In this document: in pieces, positions 11,381 through 22,979 of the stretch
How positions within the stretch are numbered: position 1 is the first letter of the stretch
Layout of the letters: the number at the start of each line of letters is the position of its first letter
Assembly: GCF_001704415.2 (NCBI RefSeq)
Contig: NC_030811.1
Location: 60,687,591 to 60,751,590, forward strand
Reading direction: 5' to 3'
Length of the DNA stretch: 64,000 nucleotides
From: Capra hircus
Lineage: Eukaryota; Chordata; Mammalia; Artiodactyla; Bovidae
Translations under genes and position numbers: made by a program
The notes under the pieces: generated by a model
Told to the model about the DNA's origin: nothing
Seen by the model: the letters and a program-made list of their open reading frames with translations, nothing else
Database searches by the model: none

Positions 11381-11836
11381 ATCAGTTCAGTTCAGTCACT
11401 CAGTCGTGTCTAACTCTTTGCCACCCCATGGTCTGCTGCATGCCAGACTTCTCTGTCTATCACCAACTCCTAGAGTTTGCTCAAACTCATGTCCATCGAG
11501 TCGGTGATGCTATCCAACCATCTCATCCTCTGTCTTCCACTTCTCCTCCTGCCTTCAATCTTTCCCAGCATCAGGGTCTTTTTTAATGAGTCAGTTCTTT
11601 GCATCAGGTGGCCAAAGTATTGGAGTTTCAGCTTCAGCATCAGTCCTTCCAATGAACACCCAGGACTGATTTCCTTTAGGATTGACAGGTTTGATCCCCT
11701 TGCAGTCCAAAGGACTCTCTGTGATGTTCTCCAACATCACAGTTCAAAAGCAGCATTTTTTTGGTGCTCAGCTTTCTTTATAGTCCAACTTTCACGTCCA
11801 TACATGACTACTGGAAAAATTGTAGCTTTGACTGTA
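11381..11836 (-). mobile_element. BovB 3' end, 5'-truncated
   Basis: Antisense BovB terminal 0.45 kb: the left edge is atcagttcagttcagtcactcag (element 3' end) and the right edge lies within the C-terminal coding region (aaaattgtagctttgact). It has the variant type caatgaacacccagg / tcatgtccatcgagtc, i.e. the same group as 8934-10150. Frames on either strand (11470-11652, 11477-11899) are remnants. Confidence 0.92.
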
Positions 11837-12117
11837 GAACTTGAAGATAGTCATGAGGACTGGGATGGAGGACAGGTGAAATTTAAATTGCAGATTTAGA
11901 TTTAGAGTGGATCAAACATAACACAGGCAGAAGGAACATGAGGGCAAGAATAAGCTTTAGGTTAAGGGAGGATGGAAGGAAGCATGCCCATTCAAATAGG
12001 GGACACTGGATTAGGAGAGGATCAGCTATTTCCAGTTGGTCGTGAAACAATTCCATTGACTAGCCCTTAAATTCTTGACTCTTAGAACTAATAGTGTGCT
12101 AGATATTCTCATACATA

Positions 12118-12312
12118 GATCTTTGTGCACATCTGTGATATTTCCTTAGGACAAAGTTATAGAATTGCTAGATCATGGAATATATGTATGTTAAGACTTT
12201 TGGTATGCTCAGTCAAAGTATTCCTCAGAAAGGTAGTAACAATGCAAGGTCCACCATCAATGTATGAATATGGACACCAGAAATGGCAAATTCCATTTTT
12301 TTTGGCAAGCTC
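12118..12312 (-). mobile_element. Possible old L1 3' relic
   Basis: Sequence such as tttccttaggacaaagttatagaattgctagatcatgg and ggtccaccatcaatgtatgaatatgg resembles the antisense 3' region of old L1 elements. Highly diverged; alignment is needed to confirm it. Confidence 0.35.
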
Positions 12313-12327
12313 CACTTAGGAGAGTTA

Positions 12328-12545
12328 GGGCATCCCAGGTGGCGCTAGTGGTAAAGAACCTGCCTGCCAATGCGGGAGATGCAAGGGACTCTGACTCCAT
12401 CCCTTGGTTGGGAAGATCCCTTGGAGGAGAAAATGGCAACCCTCTCCAGTATTCTTCCCTGGAGAATCCAATGGACAGAGGAGCCTGGTGGGCTACAGTC
12501 TGTAGGATTGCAAAGAGTTGGACACAACTGAGGCAACTTAGCATG
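12328..12545 (+). mobile_element. Bov-tA SINE with 15-bp TSD
   Basis: Full-length Bov-tA flanked by cacttaggagagtta (12313-12327) and cacttagaagagtta (12546-12560), a 15-bp TSD with one mismatch. A-box tggcgctagtgg is recognisable. The TSD defines the ends well. Confidence 0.96.
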
Positions 12546-12560
12546 CACTTAGAAGAGTTA

Positions 12561-13454
12561 TATCTGTACATAGCCATGAATGGGGATTCTTAAGGCCAGA
12601 AGTTGATTCACTGACAAACACTAGATTTACAATACAAATTTAAAAAATAAGCAAGATAGACTAAGAATGTGGATTTCTGAATTCTGCCCAGCATCTGTGA
12701 ATACTCCACAGTGATATTCTGGGTACAAGCTCTAATTTCTCAAGAATGGAGGTATACCAAGCCAGAGTGGCTGAAGGAGTAGTCTGTCTCTGGTTTGGTC
12801 TGGATATTTTTACTTTGATTAATAAGACCTTTAAAAATGACCCCATCAGTTTTGCTAAAAAAATCTTACCTTCTTTCTAAATTTTCCTATCCTTGTGAAT
12901 AGAACTACCACCTCCACATCTGGCCAAGGCAAACCCGGGAATAATATAAAAATACCACTTTAACCCCACACAGCCCCAGCAGACAATTGTTTTTAACAAT
13001 TACTATCAATTCTATTCAATTAATATCTTCTAAACATACCCCAATTCGAGGGCTGTTCTTTCTACCTTTGTAATTTCTTGCTCCCTAATGTTCTTGCTAC
13101 CCTTGACCTTATATTGACCCTAGAGTGGAACCTCTAAACTGTGTGTCAGATCATGTCTGTTCTCGCTCAGGATTTTTTGGTATTATTGCCTACAGAATAG
13201 AAACTAAAACTTATGGTTAGCCTTACAGGATCCTATTATCCATAAAGCCCATTGTTATGTCACGTAGGTGGTGTCACCAAACACCCACGTACTGGTCATG
13301 GTTTTCATCCTGAACCTTTTGCCTTCAGCCATTTGAGGGGCCATAACCTGACTTGGGCCTTATTCTTCATGCTTTTGGTGCATGATTTATCTTCTTAGGC
13401 GCAGCTGCCCTTTCACTTTCCCATCTCTTGCTCAGCACAACATCTCTGGCTTTG
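12561..13454. other. No gene or repeat recognised
   Basis: Mixed-composition unique-looking DNA. A 61-codon minus frame (12661-12846) has no recognisable features. Confidence 0.45.
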
Positions 13455-13655
13455 ACCTCTTGGTGGCTCAGATGGTGAAGAATCTGTTTGCAGTATGGGA
13501 GACCCAGGTTCAATTTCTGGGTCAGGAAGATCCCCTGGAGAAGGGAATGGCTACTCACTCCAGTATTCTTGCCTGGAGAACCCCAAAGACAGAGGAGCCT
13601 GGTGGGCTATAATCCATGGGTTTGCAAAGAGTTGGACATGACTGAGCAAATAACA
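13455..13655 (+). mobile_element. Bov-tA SINE
   Basis: Complete Bov-tA: acctcttggtggctcagatgg head, B-box-like ggttcaatttctggg, tail to gagttggacatgactgagcaaataacac. No certain TSD. Confidence 0.93.
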
Positions 13656-16600
13656 CTTTACTTCCTTCACTTCATGCTGCCCTGCTACTATTGAGAATCT
13701 CCCCTTTTCCTGGTTGCTACTGTGGAAATAAAGACATCAGAGTTCTACTAGCATCAGTACAAGATCTCAGAGCAAAACTCTGTCCAGAGCTGGCCCACAG
13801 CCTACGGAGGGCAAAACTTGCCAGAGGGGGTTCATTTGCTTGAACTTCAGGATTAAGAGTCTCAAAAACTCTTAGCACCGAAACTAAGGCCTGCCCTGTT
13901 TGTCAGAGGCAATGTTCCATCTCAAAATTCTGTCTCATTTGTGGTTTTTCCAAGAAAGCAATCATACGAGTGCTGTAGAGAGAATGAAGTTTTTAATAGA
14001 ATTCCTTCTGCAGATTTAGAAAGAATGGTATCTATTTGCTAAATTATTTGTAATTGAGAAATGGCTTCTGATTTGAAAAAGCAGGAAAACACTACATCCT
14101 GAGTGAATCTTCATCTACTGGTAAGTAATAAGGTGACAGCTGAATTAAGCTGGCTACTCTAATTTTAATATTTTCTATGCTGAAATGTAATTGGTTAATG
14201 AAAAGAAACAAAAACATTGCTGACATAATTAATATGGACACATATTTATCTTACTAATATACTTCATAACGTTTCTGATTAAAGGAAATGTACAAAATAA
14301 GTTTTAAGAAAATGAGTTAACATTACTGTTATTTACTGAAATAATTTGACTAAAATATTTATAGTTGACTTATTGAGTCTAAGGTGCTTTGCTGCCAATT
14401 ACATCATGTTTGATTACCTTTTGCATGAAAATAATAAATTTTCTTATGTACATGGAAAATGAATACATATAGTAAAATAAGAGTGCTGTGAAATGTGTAA
14501 GTAGGCCTTGCATGAAGCAAACTTGCATTTATATGTTTGTTATAGTTTTTAAAATTATGATATGTAGCATTTTGAAGTTAGAAAAGCTTTTGTTGGCCTT
14601 CAGTCATACGGCGTACGAAGAGATGAGGATGATGTAATTGGGAAAGTGTCTGAGCTCCAGGCAGAATTGTGCCTATTTTGTCAGGGAGGCATGTGGTGGA
14701 AGGGCATAAAGGAGTCTCAGAATGGAGAGAGAAGGCAGTAGTCATGTGGACTCAAATCCCAGACAGACCATAAAGAGATGTTCTCAAATATATGCAAATG
14801 TATGACCTACATTGTCATTGAATATTGAATAGATATTCACCAGATTAACACCTAATAAAACATCAAAGAGTAAGAGATTCCATTTTTTCTTGGATAAAGA
14901 GAGAAAATATTTATGTTTAGGCGCACGCTATGAAAAACGTTGTGAACTTTATCCAGATTGAAATTACTGCCTCTCACTAAGAAAAGCTTTCACTGACACC
15001 CCATCTTGAGTAATAGCAAACATATTGTAAAACCCATCCAACTGATAAATAGTTTTTGGCTTTTAGGAGCATTTTCAATAACATAAAGAGATTAGAGTGA
15101 AGTGGAAGGGAGGCCATCTGTTTCAGTGTTGAATTTTAATTTTCCATTATTAATATAATAATTAGCAACTGATAATTATTCCAGATAAAAAGCTGTGTTC
15201 GTAAATATTTAAAATGAGACAAGTGGGTGGGTGGATTGGATACCTTTGAGGTGATTTGGATCAATGAAACTAGAATTTAGTGGTTATATGGTTTGTGTTT
15301 CTTGTTAAATCCTGGAATGGTACTGGCATATAGAATGGTGTTAAATTAATTTCTTTTTTCACTCTTGTTTTCATGTAATTTCCCACACTATACCCTTTGC
15401 TATAAAACATGCCATGTTCAATTAAGGTATGCTAGTATGTTGAAGTATTTTTCAACAACTCTGTTGAAATCTCATGAATGAGGTCAGCTCACAGGGTCAA
15501 ACTAATACATGCTAAATGCTTGTATGTAATTTTTTAGCTTGAGACAGGCTCGGAGGCATTTTTTTTGACGAACTCCTGAGAACTATTGATTCTTCAACAA
15601 CCTTGACAGAATAGGCTTTTTGAGAATAAAATACGTCCTGCTTCATTCCTTTTCTTTAGCTCATTTTAAGTAGCATCTTATAACAATCCTAATTGTAAAG
15701 TTACTTCTATTCACCCAATGAAAGTAACGTGTTTCTCTTGATCCTTTTGGTTCCTGAGTCTTTAAATTGCTTTAAGTTATTTTCTCAAACTGTCACTGTT
15801 AATCATGCACATTTGCTTTGCCTTATGCTATAGTAGGATGGAATTTACCAACTTCTTTGCATGATCCTGTTGTACTGATACACTTAACATCTGTCATAAA
15901 TGATTTATTAAGATATAGTGAAAATTATATTTCAACATATTGAAGGAGCAAACTTCACTGAAAACAAATGTTTGACACACATTTCAGTACTCTCCAAGCC
16001 TTTCTAATTATAATTAAGATATAATTTCATTTCATTATTATTTGGAGACCCAAGCTGTCACAATTTATCTTTTCTTTTATGCAGCATTTCCCACTTAAAC
16101 ACATTCAGGCAACTTTCATTTCATCCAGATAAGCACAGGATTTTGTGGCAATTTCTTTTTCAGAACAAATACATGTTTCAGAGTATAGAAGATTTTGTGA
16201 TTTTCAAAGTAATAAGCCAAGTTTACAAATTTAACCCAATAGATGGAACACATAGACACACACACAAAATTTAATGCTCATTTTTAAAAAAAATATTGCT
16301 CACACCAGAACTTATTTTATCCAAACATATATAATCACTTGGGTCACTGAAGCTAATGTAGTAAGTCCAACCTTTTATGTTAAAGCATTAGCTTAGTGGA
16401 TTATTATGTCTCCTTTGAATAAACAGTGCTCTTGAGACTGTTTCAGCCAGTGAGTTCAATAAATTTACTAACCGCCCTCCACCCCTCCCCCCCAAAGTAT
16501 TAGGTTTAAATAGAGTTCAACTCTCTCAGGACATCAGTCTCACCAACACAAAAGCAAACTTTGTAAGGGTCATCCATTGCCTTTCTTTTCCCAGGTTTCC

Positions 16601-16699
16601 CTTCCTTCATCAACCATGCTCTTACTTGTTTTGGGAGACTTTGTGACTAAGGAGACAAGTCTTACACTTATATTGTGTAAGATTTGTAAATTTAATTTG
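13656..16699. other. Repeat-poor AT-rich block
   Basis: Three kilobases in which I recognise no transposon, tandem array or coding frame; no frame here reached the length of the other open frames in the window. It contains a C-rich spot at 16475-16493. It stands out as the longest block free of recent insertions. Confidence 0.5.
16475..16493 (-). other. G-quadruplex-type motif (minus strand)
   Basis: C-runs at 16475-16477, 16482-16485 and 16487-16493 on the plus strand; the last 7-base run can supply two G-triplets. This gives a minimal G4 pattern on the minus strand with short loops. Confidence 0.5.
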
Positions 16700-16935
16700 A
16701 TAATTAGTGACTAGAATAGGCTGCCATGTCCCAATGCCAAAAGCTCATTTAACTGTGGACAACTCAATTTCTTGGAGCCTGAGTGTCCTCATTCTTACGA
16801 TAAGGGTAGACTTTATATAGGTTTGTGGGTAAAGGAATATCTTTGGAACCACTATGGAGGGGTGGGTAATGGGGACAGCTGAAACAGGGTCAGGTCCATT
16901 AAACACTCAGCAAATATTAGCTATTATTATTATTA
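16700..16935 (+). mobile_element. MIR SINE relic
   Basis: Diverged MIR: gtggacaactcaatttcttggagcctgagtgtcctcattcttacgataagggtaga matches the core, and cagggtcaggtccattaaacactcagcaaatattagctattattatt matches the 3' end with its TATT-rich tail. Confidence 0.7.
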
Positions 16936-17717
16936 AAATAAATTTGTAACAATTTTCCATTGTCAGGGTATGGACAGCACAAAATTGCTATACCAAGGCA
17001 GAATACAAAAAACACAGGACAGAGGCTTATATTAGAAAGCAGCCCTATTTCAGTAGTAATAAATGAAATGCCATAGGTTTGGTAGCATTTTTTTTTTTAA
17101 AGAGCACACCAAAAGAAACATTTATAAAAATCCTTCAATAAATGTTTGTTGCCAAGCATACTTGAAAAATCATCAGAGAGACTGAATATAATTTACAATC
17201 TTTTTTTTTTTTTTAAAGCAAGATTTCAATCTGGAGGTCCATGAATGAGATTTTCTTCTCCATGTATTTTGCTTGACTGTCAGGATGGTTTTAAAAATTA
17301 GTCTGAAATGAAATGAACTTATCAAAACTTGTGGGATGCTGTGAAGGCAGTGCTTAGAGTGAAATTTATAGCACTGAATACTTACGTTAGAAAAGAAGAA
17401 AAATTTTAAATTATTAATCTAAGATTCCACTTCAGGACACTAGAAAAAGAAGAGAAAATTAAAGCCAAAACAAGCATAACAGCAGAAAAGCATTAGAGCA
17501 TAAATAAAGTTGAAAATGAGAAATCGATAGAGAAAATCAAACCAAAAGCTGGTTCTTAGACAAGGTTAATACAATTGATAAGCCTCCAGCCAGTCTATGA
17601 AAAGAAAAAAAAAAAGATGCACATTACTAATACCAGATGTGAAAGAGAGGACATGACTAGAAATCCCATGAAAATTAACATAATAAAGATAATAAAATAA
17701 TACTATGAATAACGCTT

Positions 17718-17743
17718 GGCTCGCTAATTTGGCTCGCTAATTT
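17718..17743. repeat. 13-bp tandem duplication
   Basis: ggctcgctaattt occurs twice in succession (17718-17730, 17731-17743), then a partial ggctc. It lies inside the L1 relic and is not expected in L1, so it is a later local duplication. Confidence 0.9.
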
Positions 17744-17879
17744 GGCTCCTAGATTAAATGGACCTATTTCTTAAAAGACCCAGTTTGCTAATACTCAGAC
17801 AAGAAGAAATAGATAATCTAAATAGGCTCATATTTATTAAAGAAAAAATCAATAATTAATAACCTTCCAACACAGAAAG

Positions 17880-18300
17880 CACTAGGCCCAGATGGACTTA
17901 CCAGCAAATTCCACCAAACATTCAAGGAAGAAATTATACCAATTCTCTACGATCTCTTTCAGAAGACAGAAGCAGAAAGAATACTTCCTAACTCATTATA
18001 CGAGAGCAGAAAAAACAAAACGCAGAATAGTCTTTCTCGTGAACATATATGCAATAATCCTCAACAAAACATTAGCAATTGAATCCAACAATGTACACAA
18101 AGGATTACTTATTATGACAAACTGGAATTTATCCTGTGTTTGCAAGCCTGGTTCAGCATTCAAAAATCAATGTAATCCATCATTTTAACAGACTAAAAAC
18201 AAAACATTACATGATCATATCAATAGATGTAAGAAAAGCATTTGACAAAATCCAACATCTGTTCATGATAAAAATACTGTAAATTATGCCTGGGGAGGAA
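17880..18300 (+). pseudogene. Decayed L1 reverse-transcriptase coding sequence
   Basis: A frame at 17892-18188 begins with residues matching the start of L1 RT (MDLPANSTKHS, a decayed GPDGLP-type motif) but quickly drifts out of frame. Near 18225 the DNA still encodes the palm A motif region (rkafdk). Frameshifts and stops abolish function. Confidence 0.75.
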
Positions 18301-18790
18301 CTTTCTCCACTTTGTAAAGACTGTCTACAAAAACCTTCAGCTAATGTCATATGCAGTAGTGAGAAACTCAAACTTTTCCCGCTAAGATAAGGTACAAGGC
18401 ATGGACATCTCCCGCTCATCACTCCTTGCAACATCATACTGGAAGTCGTGGCTACTAAAATAAGGCAGGAAAATGAAAGGCATACAGACTGGGAAGGAAG
18501 ACATAAATTTTCTTTTGTTCATAAATGATGTGATTGTCTATGTAAAACATCCAAAAGAACTTGATATAAACCTAAAACTATTCTAAAAGAAAGGTTTTAA
18601 AAAATACCTCCATAATATAAATAGTCCATCTTTCATGATAAAAAATGAATTTGATTACTTTACTCCAGTTTGTTAAACACTCCACTAGTCTCCAATGCTT
18701 AAAAATTGGCAAGGTTTATAACCGCATATACCTGTAGGGGATTTGTAGCTTACTGAGTTCATGCTCTCTGAGAATCAAACATTTGTATTG

Positions 18791-19006
18791 GAGGCGGTGC
18801 TGTGCTCAGCTGTGCCCAGCTCTTTTCACCTCCATTGCCTATGGCCCACCAGGCTCCTCTGTCAAAATTTTCCAGGCAAGAATACTGGAGTGGATTGCCA
18901 TCTCCTATTCCAGGGGATCTTCCTGACCCAGGGATGGGACCCACATCTCTGTCATCTCCTGCATTGGTAGGCAGATTCTTTACCACTTCACCACCCAGGA
19001 AGCCCT
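18791..19006 (-). mobile_element. Bov-tA SINE with TSD
   Basis: Antisense Bov-tA bounded by aaacatttgtattg (18777-18790) and aagcatttgtatta (19007-19020), a 14-bp TSD with two mismatches. The head on the right ends ccacccaggaagccct. The Bov-A tail at the left is somewhat diverged. Confidence 0.95.
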
Positions 19007-19232
19007 AAGCATTTGTATTAAGGGTCCTTTTATCCTATCACAGAGATGTGTATGAAAAGAGTGATGCTCAGCACCAACAGAATGCCTTGCTAAATTAGGA
19101 AGAATTTTCCACAGCAAACCAGAGAGAACACTCCTTTAGCTATGGCTTAGTATTTCCATTTTTGAGGGGGAACTAGAACTTACTGTAGAATTTTCTCTGT
19201 GGAGTATCTACAGATGCTTAGAAATATTCACT

Positions 19233-19448
19233 GGGGCGTCCCCAATGGCTCATCAGGTAAAGAATCCACCTGCAATGCAGGAGACACAGGAGCTGCATTT
19301 TGATCCCTGGGTTGGGAAGATGTCCTGAGGAGGAAACTCACTCCAGTATCTTTGCCTGAAAAAAATCTCATGAACAGAAGAGCCTGGTGGGCTATAGTCC
19401 AAAGGGTTGCAAAGAGTCGGACATGACTGAATTACTAAGCATGCACGC
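19233..19448 (+). mobile_element. Bov-tA SINE
   Basis: Bov-tA with head cccaatggctcatcaggtaaag, an extra short segment before the B-box-like region, and a small deletion in the tail (gaggaggaaactcactccag lacks the usual aatggcaacc). Ends at gactgaattactaagcatgcacg. Confidence 0.9.
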
Positions 19449-19689
19449 AATTCTTAAATTAACATTATTAGTAAACTTTACCTAATTTTTACTTTTTAGT
19501 GTAAATCTAGTGCTTCTCAGTGAATTGACTTCTGGCCTTTAAAAGGTGGCCGAATCCCTCTTCATTGTCACTGTCCTGGGTGGACCCTGCCTGAAGATTC
19601 CAGTGCTATTTCTAGTGTTCATTCTCATACTGATGGTAGCCTTTCTATTGTTACTACCTTTCTGAGGAATCCTTTGGAAAGTGTATCAA

Positions 19690-20430
19690 AAGTTTTAACA
19701 CACTTATAGTCTAGAACCTAGCAATTCTCTTTCTAGAAATTTGTCATGTGGAAATTATATATCTTGTACACAAAAAATATTTTTGAGTCTGTCTATTACA
19801 CTATTAGTTAAGAGTGAAAAATCAGTTGAGTGAAAAATCAGAAAAATCTAAAGGTCCCCAAATGAGTATTTGTTAAATAAATTCTAGTTTGGTAATTTGG
19901 AATTTTCTTCAGCCATTCAAAATCTTTATTAAAATATTTAGTAATATGGAGAAAATATGTATAGCTAAATATTCCAAGAAAGAAGAATATTATAAAATAA
20001 TGTATATGCTATGGTTTCATTGGGCTCCCTGGTGATTCAGACAAGTAGAGAATCTGCCTGCAATGCGGGAGACCTGGGTTCCATCCCTGGATTGGGAAGA
20101 TCCCTTGGAGGAGTCCATGGCAGCCCACTTCAGTACTCTTGCCTGGAGAATTCCCATGAACAGAGGCTCCTTGTGGGCTATAGTCCATGGGATTGCAAAG
20201 AGTCAGACACGACTGAGCTATTAAGCACACACACACATATGGTTTCATTAGAGTCTTTATAAAAGCAAAAATAGAGCCACAGAATAAGTTTAGAAAAGTG
20301 TCCCAAAATGTTAACAGTGGTTCTTTGGGTGGTAGGAATATGGTTGATTTTTATTTCTTTTATGTGCTTTGCTGCATTTTCTAAATTTTATTGTTTTGTA
20401 ATGAGATTAATAATAAAACTATTTTAAGAG
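19690..20430 (+). mobile_element. Old L1 3'-UTR relic (split by SINE)
   Basis: Left part: agaacctagcaattctctttctagaaatttgtcatgtgg. Right part, after the SINE: aaaatgttaacagtggttctttgggtggtaggaatatgg, then tgcattttctaaattttattg. Both belong in order to the 3' region of older L1M elements. The terminal A-rich tail is eroded. Confidence 0.7.
20022..20237 (+). mobile_element. Bov-tA SINE with 12-bp TSD
   Basis: Inserted in the L1 3' UTR relic and flanked by the perfect repeat tatggtttcatt (20010-20021 and 20238-20249). The tail ends in a short (AC)n before the second TSD copy. A- and B-box regions are recognisable. Confidence 0.96.
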
Positions 20431-22239
20431 GTATTCTAACGCTCTGATGGTTCAAACTAGGCGAGCACTACCCCTTAAAAACTAGTTTCTGTCTATGCCC
20501 CCTGCCTGAACCAGAGGACTTGGGCATCAGATCTCTGGAGGGCTTTTTCATCAACATGGCCTAATTCTCTGATTTTAAGATAATCATGACTTGTAGATCT
20601 CTTGTCTTCTCAAGCAGCTTTTCAATTGGAGAGGAATTGGAAGCGTTTCACTGTCAGAGCTAATGGTCCATACCGGTATGGCTACCCTGTAGAATAATAA
20701 TGCTTTTATGGAGAACATTCTCTGCTTCCCTGTGATGGTTAAGTGTGGGACTGTTCTCTTCATTTCAGGAGAAGTGGCTCTAATTTAATTCTTCTGAATG
20801 ATATTGCAGTGAATGGATATTTGTTCTTGGAAGGATCTTTTTAATAGGATCATTGCCTTGAAGCAATGTTCCCTTGGAAATTGCTTGATGTCTGTCTGGG
20901 CAGCAGGAGTATTAGGATTTTTAGAAGTTGGGTACATGTGAATTCGTATTGACATGGCTGAAGACAAAACAAATAAGAGAAATACATTCATATCCTAAAA
21001 ACTCAAATTAAATTAAAACATATAACTGTATTTTTCAGAATGAGGAGATAATGAGAAGAAACATTTAATTATTGTAATTCTTTCAAATGTTCACATGGGA
21101 AAATACACTAACTAAAATATACAATTCCCAAGTTCACACCAGTTTTCAAATTCTTTCTTAGCCGCTATGCTCTGAATTATATGAAAAAATTAACATATGT
21201 TACTGCAAAGTTGCTTTCTTGGCACATGAGCCCTTGCATATATGAGGGATGTAGGAAAATAAATTAATATAAACTTATTAACATCTAGTGCTTTTATGGA
21301 TATTGTGAAAGGAGTAAAAGAAGGGTTACATGTATTAGATGGCATAGACAGATTGTATAAGAGATACAAGACATCATTTTGGTTAATGTGTTCAGACCAT
21401 GATCTATAGCCAATAAACATACCTGTTAAGCATTCAAGGAGATGTTGGAGAACATTTGCTTCATTGTCTTGAATGATCAGTGTGCATGTGTATCAGGGGA
21501 CAGGCAATGGGGCTTGAGCAGATAAGAAATCAATTCTAGAGTATTCTCAGAGTGCCCAAATCCCACTCTACCCTAAACAGTAGTATCAAAATTGATGGAG
21601 GAGAAGGGGGTCCAATGGTTATGTGAATTTTGAAAAATTCCCAGATTCCTGCTTAAAAACCCAGCTGTTTAGCTGTCTATATTTATGAATGAAAACATCA
21701 GTGCAGTTAAGTGGCATGATATAAAATTGCCAGACTAGTTTTTGAGAAAACTGAGATTGGTGGATGAAGTATTTAATTTTTAATATAAAAATTAGAAGAG
21801 AGGGGTAGGATAAAAGCCTGAATGGACTGAACAAATAGTTTCTAAAATTGCTTTACATGCTCTGCCCCCATTTCAATCCAATGCTTTACTTGTCACCTGT
21901 TGATAGATTCAGTCACCATGACTGTTACTGACTCAACTCTGTGTCATAGCTTCCCCTTTGGTAAAGAAATGAGTTATCTTTGAGAAAGTGCTCTCTATGA
22001 TGTCAAGATGGAAACCTAATTGGAGGGGCTAAAGGATGTGAAAATGAGCAAAAAGAGACAAACAAAGATAGACTATTGTTTCTAGAAGTTATCGCTAAAG
22101 AAGAGTGATAGTGCTAGTTGAGTACTAGAGAAAGAATAAAACCCTCTATGGGGTGTGGCCAAAAAAAAAATTCATGGCTAAAGTTGTAGAATCTTTCTAC
22201 ATGATGTTGATACTATATATGAAATTACCTTCAGATTTT
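20431..22239. other. No gene or repeat recognised
   Basis: 1.8 kb of AT-rich unique-looking DNA. Minus frames at 20785-20991, 21190-21420 and 21619-21834 (68-76 codons) show no recognisable domain. Confidence 0.45.
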
Positions 22240-22440
22240 TGCTGCAATAACACTGCATAACAAATGGTTCTAAAATCTAGTGGCTTTCAATAACAAGCAT
22301 ATATATCTTTCTAATGGGCTTGTAGGTCATATCTGACTGTGGGCTCTTCTGGGCTTGGCTGGGCTTTGGTGCTGTAGTGGAGTTGACTCTAGATGAAGGT
22401 GTGAAAAATTTACCTGTGCTAACAGAAAGGAAGGTGGAAT
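22240..22440 (-). mobile_element. Possible old LTR-type relic
   Basis: gctgcaataacactgcataacaaatggttctaaaatctagtggctttcaataac followed by a ctgggcttggctgggctttgg stretch resembles an antisense mammal-wide ERVL-type LTR. The match is from recall and is weak. Confidence 0.3.
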
Positions 22441-22450
22441 AAATGTAGCC

Positions 22451-22903
22451 ATCTGTCTAGTCAAAGCTATGATTTTTCCAGTAGTCATGTATGGATGTGA
22501 GTTGGACTGTAAATAAAGTTGAGCACTGAAGAACTGATGCTTTTGAACTGTGGTATTGAAGTTGATGCTTGAGAGTCCCTTGGAGTGCAAGGAGATCCAA
22601 CCAGTCCATCCTAAAGGAAATCAGTCCTGAATATTCATTGGAAGGACTGATGCTGAAGCTGAAACTCCAATACTTTGGTCACCTGATGCGAAGAACTGAC
22701 TCATTGGAAAAGACCCTGATGCTGTTAAAGATTGAAGGCAGGAGGAAAAGGGGACAACAAAGGATGAGATGGTTGGATGGCACCACCAACTGGATGGACA
22801 TGAGTTTGAGCAAGCTCTGGGAGTTGGTGATGGACAGGGAGGCCTGGCATGCTGCAGTCCACAGGGTCGAAAAGTCAGACACGACCGAGCAACTGAATTG
22901 AAA
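22451..22903 (+). mobile_element. BovB 3' end, 5'-truncated
   Basis: Sense BovB terminal segment from gtctagtcaaagctatg to gagcaactgaattgaa. Same sequence type as 8934-10150 (gaatattcattggaaggactgatgctgaag; gacatgagtttgagcaagctctggg). The 110-codon frame 22569-22901 is the decayed C-terminal part of BovB ORF2. Confidence 0.93.
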
Positions 22904-22979
22904 TAAACTGTTGATGGAGGTGATGGCAATAGTATTTAGAGCTGTTTATCCTTCTCTCAGAGATACAGGAAGCAAAGTT

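Larger units (their letters stand above)
17300..18600 (+). mobile_element. L1 ORF2 relic (internal part of LINE-1)
   Basis: Sense-strand L1 ORF2 sequence from the linker after the endonuclease into the reverse transcriptase. Recognisable landmarks: gtgggatgctgtgaaggcagtgcttag (17332), aaaccaaaagctggttctta, cactaggcccagatggactta (17880) and atcatatcaatagatgtaagaaaagcatttgac (18212). Both ends are lost. It contains a small tandem duplication near 17718-17743. Confidence 0.88.

Noticed and set aside
22569..22901. 110-codon frame at 22.6 kb as a host gene
   Set aside because: It is the BovB ORF2 C-terminal segment, matching the frames in other BovB copies of this window.
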